A stretch of 24,061 nt of DNA from CAZAQK01 sp050249355 (GCA_050249355.1 JBFWQQ010000018.1:1-24061), one strand, 5' to 3'; positions 8,414 through 14,643 are shown, counted from the first letter of the stretch. Notes: generated from the sequence alone by a model not told the origin. Numbers and translations are program-made.

Positions 8414-8755
8414 TCAGCGGCTCAGGCGGTATTCCAGTACCACATTATCGGCGCTTTTCAGGGCACCGGGTTTTCCAAGCCATACGCATACATCTTGCAC
8501 CTTGTCATAAGCCAGCACCAGATGGGCGATATGCTCGGCAAGGCTTTCAATCAAGTGGAATTTCTGCTTGGCCAGCGATGCGGTGATCTTCCTCTCGATA
8601 TCGGCGTAATCGAGTGTTTCCTCAAGCTTGTCTTTCCGGACTATCGCATCATAGGTAACCTCAAGATCCAGTGTCACCTTTTGTTTATCTTTGCGCTCTT
8701 CAGGCAGGACACCAATAATGGTTTCTGCTTTCAGGTTTTTTATGAAAAGTTTCAT
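8414..8755 (-). CDS. folB: Dihydroneopterin aldolase
   Basis: FolB converts 7,8-dihydroneopterin to 6-hydroxymethyl-dihydropterin plus glycolaldehyde in tetrahydrofolate synthesis. The 113-aa length is typical of this octameric T-fold enzyme. Family landmarks are IIGVLPEER (about 13-21, with the pterin-binding glutamate region), TLDYADIE (about 47-54, conserved tyrosine), LIESLAEHIA (about 68-77) and LGKPGAL (about 93-99, catalytic lysine). The start overlaps the stop of the upstream SDR gene by 4 bp, so the two are probably translationally coupled. It is the last gene of the ptsN-SDR-folB run. Confidence 0.93.
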   Translation of the reverse strand: MKLFIKNLKAETIIGVLPEERKDKQKVTLDLEVTYDAIVRKDKLEETLDYADIERKITASLAKQKFHLIESLAEHIAHLVLAYDKVQDVCVWLGKPGALKSADNVVLEYRLSR

Positions 8756-9465
8756 AGCAATGATTCGCCTCCATCTACATGAATAACCTGACCAGTCAGG
8801 GAAGAATTATCTACCATCAAATACACCGCCTGCGCAACCGCTTCGGGACTTGGGGTTTTGCGCAGCGGCAAACGTGGCTCAAGCTTATTTTTATACGCTT
8901 CGTCAAAGCCTTCCGGCGGCAGCACAAATCCGGGACATACAGCGTTCACGCGTATATCAGGCCCCAGCTCAACGGCTGCCATGCGGGTAAAATCGTGCAG
9001 TGATTTCTTGCTCATCAGGTAAAAGAAATATGCGTGAGAATTACGTGTCACTGCGGTATCCAGCAGGTTTACCACACAGCCCTTCTTGTACAACTGCGCA
9101 AAGGCCTGCGTCAGGAAAACCGGTGCAGCCAGATTGAGCGCAAATGCATGGTCAAACGTGGCGCGGTCGCTTTGCAGTAATGGCCCGCGCTCAAATACCG
9201 ATGCGCTGTTGACCAACACGCTAAAAGCAGGAAATTCTGCCGCCACCGCACGAATCAGCGATGCCTGTTCGTGTGGCTGCGCAAGGTCGGCTGTGAATAA
9301 CCGGCAGTCCACCCCATGGCGGCGTATCTCTTCTGCGGTTTGCTGTGCAGCATCCTGCGAGGTGTGGTAATGCAGGGCAATGTCATATCCTTTGTGCGCC
9401 AGTTGCAGGCAGATGGCCCTGCCAATGCGCACCGCACCGCCGGTCACCAGCGCAGCAGGCCTCAC
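8752..9465 (-). CDS. Short-chain dehydrogenase, pteridine/dihydromonapterin reductase-like
   Basis: This 237-aa SDR has the cofactor motif TGGAVRIGRAI (8-18), a variant typical of pteridine reductases (PTR1/FolM) more than of fatty-acid KR enzymes, LVNSAS (about 84-89) in place of NNAG, VNLLDTAV (about 132-139) with Asp where many SDRs have the catalytic Ser, YLMSK (about 148-152) with the catalytic Tyr and Lys, and the C-terminal TGQVIHVDGG. An HYHTS stretch after beta-2 suggests NADPH preference. Its 4-bp overlaps with ptsN upstream and folB downstream strongly suggest a role in pterin or folate reduction. Some alphaproteobacteria carry such enzymes next to folB. The exact substrate is inference. 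Confidence 0.85.
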   Translation of the reverse strand: MRPAALVTGGAVRIGRAICLQLAHKGYDIALHYHTSQDAAQQTAEEIRRHGVDCRLFTADLAQPHEQASLIRAVAAEFPAFSVLVNSASVFERGPLLQSDRATFDHAFALNLAAPVFLTQAFAQLYKKGCVVNLLDTAVTRNSHAYFFYLMSKKSLHDFTRMAAVELGPDIRVNAVCPGFVLPPEGFDEAYKNKLEPRLPLRKTPSPEAVAQAVYLMVDNSSLTGQVIHVDGGESLL

Positions 9466-9926
9466 GTCTGGTCTTCCTTGCTCGCAGTATACAGCAATTC
9501 GTACATGGCTTGTGAATCACCGGCCTTGCGCAACTGCGTGCATAGTAACTTGTTGCGCAGCAGGCGTGACAGCATGGCCATGGCCTTGATATGCTCGGTG
9601 TTGGAATCCTGCGGCGATAGCAGCATGAACATCAGATCCACCGGCTGGCCGTCCGCTCCATCGAATTCCACCGGCTCATTAAAATGGGCAAAGAATGCCA
9701 CCGGTTTGCTGAGTTTGGGAAAGCGTCCATGCGGCACGCATACGCCGCTTCCCATACAGGTAGTGCCATGTTGCTCGCGCTCCATGATTTCGCTGTATAT
9801 ATCTTTTTCTGGTACCCCGGTGATGTGCCCGGCATGCGCCGCCATATGGCGTAACGCCTGTTTTTTATCACGTGCTTCCACATGCGGGAATACCGCCTCT
9901 TTCGGCAGTAGTTCGGCAAATAACAT
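9462..9926 (-). CDS. ptsN: Nitrogen-PTS EIIA protein
   Basis: PtsN is the terminal phosphoacceptor of the regulatory PTS-Ntr chain and affects potassium, nitrogen and phosphate sensing in other proteobacteria. The 154-aa length and fold fit EIIA-Ntr. The phosphorylated histidine lies in GSGVCVPHGRFPKL (about 59-72), and the C-terminal LLSPQDSNTEHIKAMAMLSR (about 102-121) is the family signature. It starts 21 bp after hpf, the usual neighbour, and overlaps the SDR start by 4 bp. Neither the HPr nor the EI-Ntr gene is in the window. Confidence 0.95.
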   Translation of the reverse strand: MLFAELLPKEAVFPHVEARDKKQALRHMAAHAGHITGVPEKDIYSEIMEREQHGTTCMGSGVCVPHGRFPKLSKPVAFFAHFNEPVEFDGADGQPVDLMFMLLSPQDSNTEHIKAMAMLSRLLRNKLLCTQLRKAGDSQAMYELLYTASKEDQT

Positions 9927-9947
9927 AATCCGTCTTCTTTGGGCTTT

Positions 9948-10535
9948 CTAGGCGGCCTGTTCCTGTGGATCCACCCAGGAGATATTACCATCAACGCGGC
10001 GGTATACCACGTTCAGGCGGCCATGGGAAGAATTGAAAAACATCAGGGCCGGCAGTTCCTGCAGATCCATTTTCATTACTGCCTGGCTTACAGTCAGCGT
10101 TTCGATCTTGGTAGGCTTTTCGGCAATAACAAGGCTTTGTGATTTGTCATCGTCGTGCTCGCCTGTTTCTGGCGGCAATACATACTTCTTGGCGAATACG
10201 TCACGCGCAGCAGGCACTTGAGCTTCACCATTCTTGTGATGGTTGGTCAGCTTACGCTTATAGCGGCGCAGCTGCTTGCTCATTTTATCGAGCGATTCAT
10301 CGAACGCGGCATATACATCTTCCAGTTCGCCACGGCTACGCACCACCATACCGGCATGTGTTCCCAGATTACCGTTGATATCGACGCGAAAACGGTGCCC
10401 TTCACGGGATACCACCACGTTCATATTGCTGATGCGGTCAATATATTTCGTTACGTGTTCCTGTACTTGTTTCTCAATATGATCGCGCAGCGATTCGCCC
10501 ACGTCCACACCTTTGCCGGATACTTCAATCTGCAT
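9948..10535 (-). CDS. hpf: Long-form ribosome hibernation promoting factor
   Basis: HPF binds the 30S subunit and promotes inactive ribosome dimers in stationary phase. The 195-aa length marks the long form: an N-terminal S30AE domain (about 1-105; MQIEVSGKGVDVGESLRDHI, VVVSREGHRFRVDI, AAFDESLDKMSKQLRRYK), a linker, and a C-terminal dimerisation domain (about 140-190; VIAEKPTKIETLTVSQAVMK, ALMFFNSSHGRLNVVYRRVD). It has its own promoter on the minus strand (10576-10604) and is followed by ptsN at 21 bp. The linker is Asp/Lys-rich. Confidence 0.95.
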   Translation of the reverse strand: MQIEVSGKGVDVGESLRDHIEKQVQEHVTKYIDRISNMNVVVSREGHRFRVDINGNLGTHAGMVVRSRGELEDVYAAFDESLDKMSKQLRRYKRKLTNHHKNGEAQVPAARDVFAKKYVLPPETGEHDDDKSQSLVIAEKPTKIETLTVSQAVMKMDLQELPALMFFNSSHGRLNVVYRRVDGNISWVDPQEQAA

Positions 10536-10575
10536 AAGTCACTCGTTTATAAGATAATGCGTTGATACACCCATT

Positions 10576-10604
10576 AAGATACCCCTTTTGTTCCATAGCG
10601 TCAA
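10576..10604 (-). promoter_or_regulatory. Sigma-70-like promoter of hpf
   Basis: Reading the minus strand, TTGACG (10604-10599) and TATCTT (10581-10576) are spaced exactly 17 nt. The predicted start near 10569 leaves a leader of about 34 nt before hpf. The 109-bp gap holding it also carries a short imperfect hairpin (about 10606-10626) after cpaF, without a T-tract. Confidence 0.6.
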
Positions 10605-10644
10605 CAGCCCAGCAATGGCTGTGGCTCTGAAACATATGGTTTAT

Positions 10645-11775
10645 TTATACTCTGGGTATCTTTATGCCCAGCGCAGTAGCCAGCCGGTCGATCTCCCCAT
10701 AATAGGAAACGCGTTTCAGGCAGCGTGGCAGGATACCCGTCCACTGGAATTTTCCCTTAAGCTTTCCATCATCACCATCCCCTTCAGCAACGTACTGGAA
10801 CAGGTCGTTCATCGAGATCACATCGCCTTCCATGCCCACGATCTCGCTGATGTAGGTGATGCGGCGCATACCGTCACGCATACGGCTGATCTGAATTATG
10901 AGATGTACCGCAGAAGTGATCTGTGCGCGCAGCGATCGCGGCGGGATATTAAGGTTGGACATGCTGATCAGGTTCTCCAGGCGGGCCACGCCATCGCGCG
11001 GATGGTTGGCGTGGATGGTGGTCAGGGAACCTTCGTGACCGGTGTTCATTGCCTGCATCATGTCGAACGCTTCGGCGCCACGCACCTCACCCACAATGAT
11101 ACGATCCGGGCGCATGCGCAGCGCATTCTTCACCAGATCGCGTATGGTCACTTCCTGGTCAGGGTCGCCGCCCACGGTCAGCGGTTTGGTTTCCAGGCGC
11201 ACCACATGCGGCTGCTGCAACTGAAGCTCCGCCGCATCTTCAATGGTAACGATACGCTCCCAATCCTCGATATGGCGCGTAAGCGCGTTCATCAGGGTTG
11301 TCTTGCCCGAACCCGTACCACCGGATATCACAATATTCATACGGCAACGGCTGACGATCTTGAGGAACTCGGCGATTGGCTCGGACATATTGCCCTGCCG
11401 GGCCATATCATCCAGCCCCAGCTTGCGGCGCGAGAATTTACGAATCGAGATCGATGTACCATCCACTGCCAGCGGTGGAGATATCACATTCACACGGCTG
11501 CCATCGGCAAGGCGAGCATCCACCAGCGGACGTGCAGGATCGAGTTGGCGGCCTACGGCCTCCACGATATTCTCGGCCATGGCACGTAGCGCCGCCTCAT
11601 CAGCAAAAGTGATATCGGTTTTTTGCAGCCTGCCTGCTTTTTCGGCATACACTTCATTATAATTGTTGATAAGGATATCGTTGACCTCATCGTCATTCAG
11701 GAGCTGCATGATCGGTGCCAGGCTTTTAAGTGAAGTCCAGTCTGTTCTTGGCTTAAGTTCAGATTCTTCTGACAT
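10645..11775 (-). CDS. CpaF/TadA-like secretion ATPase, apparently orphan
   Basis: This 376-aa protein is a type II/IV secretion system ATPase of the CpaF (Tad pilus) group. It has the N-terminal domain (about 1-140; VNDILINNYNEVYAEKAG, LDPARPLVDARLADGSRVNV), Walker A GGTGSGKTT (about 150-158), the Asp box IVTIEDAAELQL, Walker B RPDRIIVGEVRGAEAF and the His box LTTIHANHPRDG. In CpaF systems such ATPases power assembly of Flp/Tad pili at the inner membrane. It lacks the long N-terminal extension of many CpaF proteins. No other tad/cpa gene is in the window. It lies 43 bp after rpoN on the same strand, with a GGAAAG Shine-Dalgarno sequence, so it is probably co-transcribed with rpoN, an unusual position. 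Confidence 0.88.
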   Translation of the reverse strand: MSEESELKPRTDWTSLKSLAPIMQLLNDDEVNDILINNYNEVYAEKAGRLQKTDITFADEAALRAMAENIVEAVGRQLDPARPLVDARLADGSRVNVISPPLAVDGTSISIRKFSRRKLGLDDMARQGNMSEPIAEFLKIVSRCRMNIVISGGTGSGKTTLMNALTRHIEDWERIVTIEDAAELQLQQPHVVRLETKPLTVGGDPDQEVTIRDLVKNALRMRPDRIIVGEVRGAEAFDMMQAMNTGHEGSLTTIHANHPRDGVARLENLISMSNLNIPPRSLRAQITSAVHLIIQISRMRDGMRRITYISEIVGMEGDVISMNDLFQYVAEGDGDDGKLKGKFQWTGILPRCLKRVSYYGEIDRLATALGIKIPRV

Positions 11776-11818
11776 AATCTTTCCGGTTATTTCTGTACGG
11801 CACTAAACTATATCAGCT

Positions 11819-13291
11819 TTACAACGACTGCAATTTTAATCTTCTGCGTTTTGACGAAGATGGAATGTTCATCGCTTCGCGATATTTCGCCACAGTGCGC
11901 CGCGCAACCGATATGTTGCGATCCTTCAGGCGGCGGGCTATCTCATCATCGGAAAGCACGTCCCCACTTCTTTCGCTTTCGATCAGCTCGGCAATATAGT
12001 CCTTCACCGCCTGACTGGACACGTCTTCGCCTCCCAATGCCCTACTGAGTGATGAGGTGAAGAAATATTTCAGTTCGAAGGTGCCGCGCGGACACACCAG
12101 AAATTTCCCGCTGGTCACCCGGCTTATCGTGCTTTCGTGATAACCGGTTTCCTTGGCGATATCTTTCAGCGTCATCGGCTTTAGATAGCGCACACCAAGG
12201 CGAAAGAACGCATCCTGCTGTTTCACCAGTTCGCCACCCACCTTCAGCATGGTATCCGCACGCTGCTCCAGCGCACGTACCAGCCAGTTGGCCGAGCCAA
12301 ACTGCTCGGACAGGTATTTCTTGTCCTCGGCATCTTTCATGTTCTTGCTGACGGTTTTGTAGTAGCGGCGGTTCACCATCACTTTCGGGAAATTGTCCAT
12401 GTTCAGCTCCACATGCCAGTTGCCATCGGGCATGCGGCGCACAAAAATATCCGGCGCAGCCACCTGCACTACTTCCTGAGTGAAGCCGGCGCCCGGCTTG
12501 GGATTCAGTTCTTTTATCTCGGCGACCATCTGGCGCAGGTCTTCCTTATCAACACCGCAACGCCTTTGCAGTTCATCGAATTTCGCACCGCCCAGCAGGT
12601 CGAGGTTATCCAGTAATGTTTCCATGGCGGGATCAAGACGGTTTTTATCCTTAAGCTGCAACGCCAGGCATTCTTTCAGACTGCGGGCGAACACGCCCGG
12701 CGGATCGAACCGCTGCAAGAGCATCAGCACGGTTTCCACCTCCTCGGTTTCCAGCCCAAGGCTTTCCGCTAGCATATCCAGCGGGTCTTTCAAGTAACCG
12801 GCATCATCCACCATATCCACGAGGTGCGCTGCTACCATCTTCTGCACTTCCCCGGTAAGGTCGAGGTTGACCTGTTCGAGCAGGTGCTCACGCAGTGTCT
12901 TTTCATCGGATGCTTTATTTTCCAACGCCCCCAGCATATCGTCATCCGCATAATCGCCGCCGCTACCGGTGGAATGCTGGGTACCTTGCAGATAGTCGCG
13001 CTCGATATGTTGCTGGTCGTCCTGCCATTCGGGTGTGTCTGTACCATACACTTCGTCGCCGGAAAAATCGGCTTCTCGTGGGGCATCATCCTGCTGCGCA
13101 GTGCTCTCACCCTGCTCTTCGGGTGCATCTGGGTCTTCTTGCATCAGGAACGGGTTCTTTTCCAGTTCCTGGGCAATAAATGCCTTGAGTTCCAGACTAT
13201 TACACTGCAGCAATTTAAGGGATTGCTGGAGCTGCTGTGTCATTACCAGCGACTGTCCGGCACGTAATTCCAATCTGGGCCCTTGCTTCAT
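11819..13291 (-). CDS. rpoN: RNA polymerase sigma-54 factor
   Basis: Sigma-54 directs RNA polymerase to -24/-12 promoters that need AAA+ activators. The 490-aa length is typical. Region I is at the N-terminus (about 13-50; SLVMTQQLQQSLKLLQCNSL, FIAQELEKNPFL), followed by an acidic Gln/Asp-rich region II (about 51-110), the core-binding domain (about 115-300), the DNA-binding HTH (GYHESTISRVTSGKFLVCPR) and the diagnostic RpoN box ARRTVAKYRE (about 463-472). The basic tail KRRRLKL ends the protein. In most proteobacteria lptB lies immediately upstream and hpf downstream; here both junctions are interrupted. The 5' flank to about 13380 is AT-rich and must hold its promoter, which I could not pinpoint. 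Confidence 0.97.
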   Translation of the reverse strand: MKQGPRLELRAGQSLVMTQQLQQSLKLLQCNSLELKAFIAQELEKNPFLMQEDPDAPEEQGESTAQQDDAPREADFSGDEVYGTDTPEWQDDQQHIERDYLQGTQHSTGSGGDYADDDMLGALENKASDEKTLREHLLEQVNLDLTGEVQKMVAAHLVDMVDDAGYLKDPLDMLAESLGLETEEVETVLMLLQRFDPPGVFARSLKECLALQLKDKNRLDPAMETLLDNLDLLGGAKFDELQRRCGVDKEDLRQMVAEIKELNPKPGAGFTQEVVQVAAPDIFVRRMPDGNWHVELNMDNFPKVMVNRRYYKTVSKNMKDAEDKKYLSEQFGSANWLVRALEQRADTMLKVGGELVKQQDAFFRLGVRYLKPMTLKDIAKETGYHESTISRVTSGKFLVCPRGTFELKYFFTSSLSRALGGEDVSSQAVKDYIAELIESERSGDVLSDDEIARRLKDRNISVARRTVAKYREAMNIPSSSKRRRLKLQSL

Positions 13292-13385
13292 AGAACCGCA
13301 TTTTTACACCGCCGCTACTGCTAAGCAATTTATTTTTATTAGAAAATCCTAATGGTTTATATTTCGTAATATTTTTTTCACCTGA

Positions 13386-13414
13386 ACGTCATAAAACTGT
13401 CACAATCATACGAT
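13386..13414 (+). promoter_or_regulatory. PhoB-box-like promoter A
   Basis: ACGTCAT-AAAA-CTGTCAC (13386-13403) matches the PhoB box CTGTCAT-AAAT-CTGTCAT at 14 of 18 positions with the correct 11-bp period. A -10-like TACGAT starts 6 nt after the box (13409-13414). No canonical -35 is present, as expected for an activated Pho promoter. It points to the candidate RNA at 13420-13580. Confidence 0.65.
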
Positions 13415-13419
13415 AGCAT

Positions 13420-13580
13420 GGTTATTGTGAGGCATTAGAACCTCGCCCCTGTTTTGGCAGGGTTTATGTTTGGCGCCGACGCCCGACGCCGAAAATCGGG
13501 CCAATAAAAAGAGGTATTTTAATACCCTGATATATATCCCTAGTACCTTAGCAGCACCCTTCGGGGTGCTGCTTTTTATT
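13420..13580 (+). ncRNA. Candidate phosphate-regulated structured small RNA
   Basis: Between PhoB-like box A and a strong terminator lie about 160 nt without a credible protein gene. Stems visible in order: CCCTG/CAGGG (about 13446-13461), GCCCGA/TCGGGC with a 9-nt loop (about 13480-13501), GGTATT-TT-AATACC (13513-13526) and the terminator (13551-13572). The only short ORF, ATG 13467 with 13 codons, has a weak ribosome site. Alternatives are a decayed copy of the leader before the secreted protein at 14114, with which it shares TGTGAGGCA and AAAAAGAGGTAT, or an attenuated leader. Family not recognised. Confidence 0.5.
13551..13580 (+). terminator. Strong rho-independent terminator
   Basis: GCAGCACCC and GGGTGCTGC form a perfect 9-bp GC-rich stem closed by a TTCG tetraloop, followed by TTTTTATT. 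It ends the transcript expected from promoter A, only 9 bp before promoter B begins. Confidence 0.92.
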
Positions 13581-13588
13581 GTGGTTCT

Positions 13589-13617
13589 AGTTCATCAAAC
13601 TGTAACACAAATATGTT
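13589..13617 (+). promoter_or_regulatory. PhoB-box-like promoter B
   Basis: AGTTCAT-CAAA-CTGTAAC (13589-13606) is a PhoB-like direct repeat with an 11-bp period. TATGTT at 13612-13617 is a -10 candidate 6 nt after the box, the same spacing and hexamer as at the right-edge promoter (23964-23969). It faces the 48-codon ORF at 13695. Confidence 0.6.
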
Positions 13618-13628
13618 ACGTTTAGGCT

Positions 13629-13662
13629 AACAGGTAAATAAAATCCTGTTGCCGGTATCGGC
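13629..13662 (+). other. Structured 5' leader of the small ORF
   Basis: Two adjacent perfect hairpins are visible: AACAGG/CCTGTT (6 bp, 10-nt AT-rich loop, 13629-13650) and GCCG-GTAT-CGGC (13651-13662). They lie about 33 nt before the start codon of the small ORF and just downstream of promoter B, so they would form in its mRNA leader. An A-rich single-stranded stretch then leads to the ribosome site. Confidence 0.45.
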
Positions 13663-13694
13663 CAATAACAAAAAAAATAAAAGGATACCTAATC

Positions 13695-13841
13695 ATGAGC
13701 AATTTTAAATCCATTCTCCCATTCTATTGTTATTGCCGCACCGGGCAAGGATCACCAAGGCTCCAACGCATTTATGCTATGCAGCCCATGTTCCGTATGA
13801 ATTTTGCCGTGTGGCCTGACCAAAGCCTCGCGACAAAATAG
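13695..13841 (+). CDS. Possible 48-aa small protein of unknown function
   Basis: ATG 13695 is preceded by AAGGA (13681-13685) at 9-nt spacing and by PhoB-like promoter B about 85 nt upstream. The ORF encodes 48 residues, beginning MSNFKSILPFYCYCRTGQGS and ending DQSLATK. It is moderately basic, with two cysteines as CYC (12-14), several aromatics and methionines, and no signal peptide or clear membrane segment. It resembles nothing I know. A perfect 22-bp palindrome starts 1 nt after the stop. The ribosome site and promoter favour translation; shortness and lack of recognised homologues keep it uncertain. The transcript could instead act as RNA. Confidence 0.4.
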   Translation: MSNFKSILPFYCYCRTGQGSPRLQRIYAMQPMFRMNFAVWPDQSLATK

Positions 13842-13863
13842 GTGTTACATACATATGTAACAC
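13842..13863. repeat. Perfect 22-bp palindrome
   Basis: GTGTTACATA and TATGTAACAC flank CA, giving ten perfectly paired bases per arm. It could be the operator of a dimeric regulator or, as RNA, a 9-bp hairpin with an ACAT loop. It directly follows the stop codon of the small ORF. No T-run follows, so it is not a typical terminator. Confidence 0.6.
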
Positions 13864-13868
13864 TGAAA

Positions 13869-13925
13869 ATGTAGGAAATACCCGCTATACCCTGATAACG
13901 GTGTTTCCTACATTACTACCTTTTT
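13869..13925 (+). terminator. Large hairpin with T-tract, probable terminator
   Basis: ATGTAGGAAA (13869-13878) pairs perfectly with TTTCCTACAT (13904-13913); an inner CCG..TAT / ATA..CGG helix lies between. CTACC and then TTTTT (13921-13925) follow. It probably ends the promoter B transcript, though the gap before the T-run makes it a weaker terminator than the one at 13551. Confidence 0.55.
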
Positions 13926-13937
13926 AACTAAGGTCTT

Positions 13938-13975
13938 GTTCCCTGTTGCATCTGCGGCAGGGAACATGTTCTTTT
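13938..13975 (+). terminator. Hairpin with 12-bp stem
   Basis: GTTCCCTGTTGC pairs with GCGGCAGGGAAC (two G-T wobbles) around an ATCT loop at 13938-13965; TTCTTTT follows after three bases. It may be a second terminator insulating promoter C. Its CCCTGTT...GGCAGGG core also resembles the first stem of the candidate small RNA (about 13446-13461). Confidence 0.5.
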
Positions 13976-13991
13976 AGGAAAAAAATTATTT

Positions 13992-14029
13992 TTGTCATCA
14001 AGCTGTAACATGTCTGTGCTAGTTACATT
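13992..14029 (+). promoter_or_regulatory. PhoB-box-like promoter C
   Basis: TTGTCAT-CAAG-CTGTAAC (13992-14009) is a good PhoB-like repeat, with a degenerate third copy CTGTGCT at 14014-14020, again 11 bp on. TACATT (14024-14029) is a plausible -10. A leader of about 80 nt follows, containing a GCCTG/CAGGC hairpin near 14080-14097 and the ribosome site of the secreted protein gene. Confidence 0.6.
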
Positions 14030-14113
14030 TTCCTGTGAGGCAACGACTTCACAAACTCCATCACGGAGAAAGGGGAACGCCTGGCCCCATATCAGGCTAA
14101 AAAGAGGTATAGT

Positions 14114-14590
14114 ATGAAATACTCATTTTTATCTATGGCAACCGCGGTTGCAATTTCCATCACAACATTCACTGCAGCCTCAGCCGAAGCAAAACCAGCT
14201 CCAAAACTTACACCAGGAGCGGGTATGGCACAGCTGTTAAAACAGAAAAGCTCTATTCTGAAAAAGCTGAATGCGCCTGCCGGTGACATTGCACTGCCGG
14301 GTTCCAGTTCGCTGGTCTCTGGTGGTAACAATCCGCATCTTCAGCTTACCTGCACCTACTCTTCCACTCAGTTTCCGATTGTAGTCCACTACGATGCATC
14401 GTATCTTGGTTTCTCGATTTACAATGGTAACTACATTACAAACCCGTCTAATACGCCGTATAACTTCTGTCATTATGTGGGGAACAGTGCCTGCAGTTTC
14501 CTGATCAGTGGTATTGGCATCCCGCAACCGCTGGAAACCGATTTTACGGGTAACATCGTGCAGGCAACCAAGCGCTGCGGCACATACTAA
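14114..14590 (+). CDS. Secreted cysteine-containing protein of unknown function
   Basis: This 158-aa protein starts with a clear Sec signal peptide (about 1-25, ending ASAEA before KPAPK). The mature part has an Ala/Pro/Leu-rich N-terminal stretch with a short basic helix (about 38-53), then a Ser/Asn/Tyr-rich, probably beta domain. It has four cysteines (near 102, 127, 133 and 155, in LTCTY, NFCHY, SACSF and KRCGTY), enough for two disulfides, which fits an extracytoplasmic location. AGAGGT (14103-14108) is 5 nt before the ATG. It has PhoB-like promoter C upstream and a perfect terminator downstream, so it is a monocistronic unit between lptB and rpoN on the opposite strand. I do not recognise the family. 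Confidence 0.85.
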   Translation: MKYSFLSMATAVAISITTFTAASAEAKPAPKLTPGAGMAQLLKQKSSILKKLNAPAGDIALPGSSSLVSGGNNPHLQLTCTYSSTQFPIVVHYDASYLGFSIYNGNYITNPSNTPYNFCHYVGNSACSFLISGIGIPQPLETDFTGNIVQATKRCGTY

Positions 14591-14610
14591 TCCGTTACAC
14601 TCTACATTGT

Positions 14611-14643
14611 CCCCCGCCTGGCAACAGGCGGGGGTTGCTGTTT
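14611..14643 (+). terminator. Rho-independent terminator of the secreted-protein gene
   Basis: CCCCCGCCTG and CAGGCGGGGG make a perfect 10-bp stem with a GCAA tetraloop, followed by TTGCTGTTT. It starts 20 bp after the stop codon and touches the end of the convergent lptB gene. On the minus strand no T-run follows, so it should act mainly on plus-strand transcripts. Confidence 0.9.

Noticed and set aside
10588..11589. Long plus-strand open frame (333 codons) opposite the CpaF-like gene
   Set aside because: It is antisense to a gene with intact Walker A, Walker B and His-box motifs. Its product is His/Arg-rich and without recognisable domains, typical of a codon-bias shadow.
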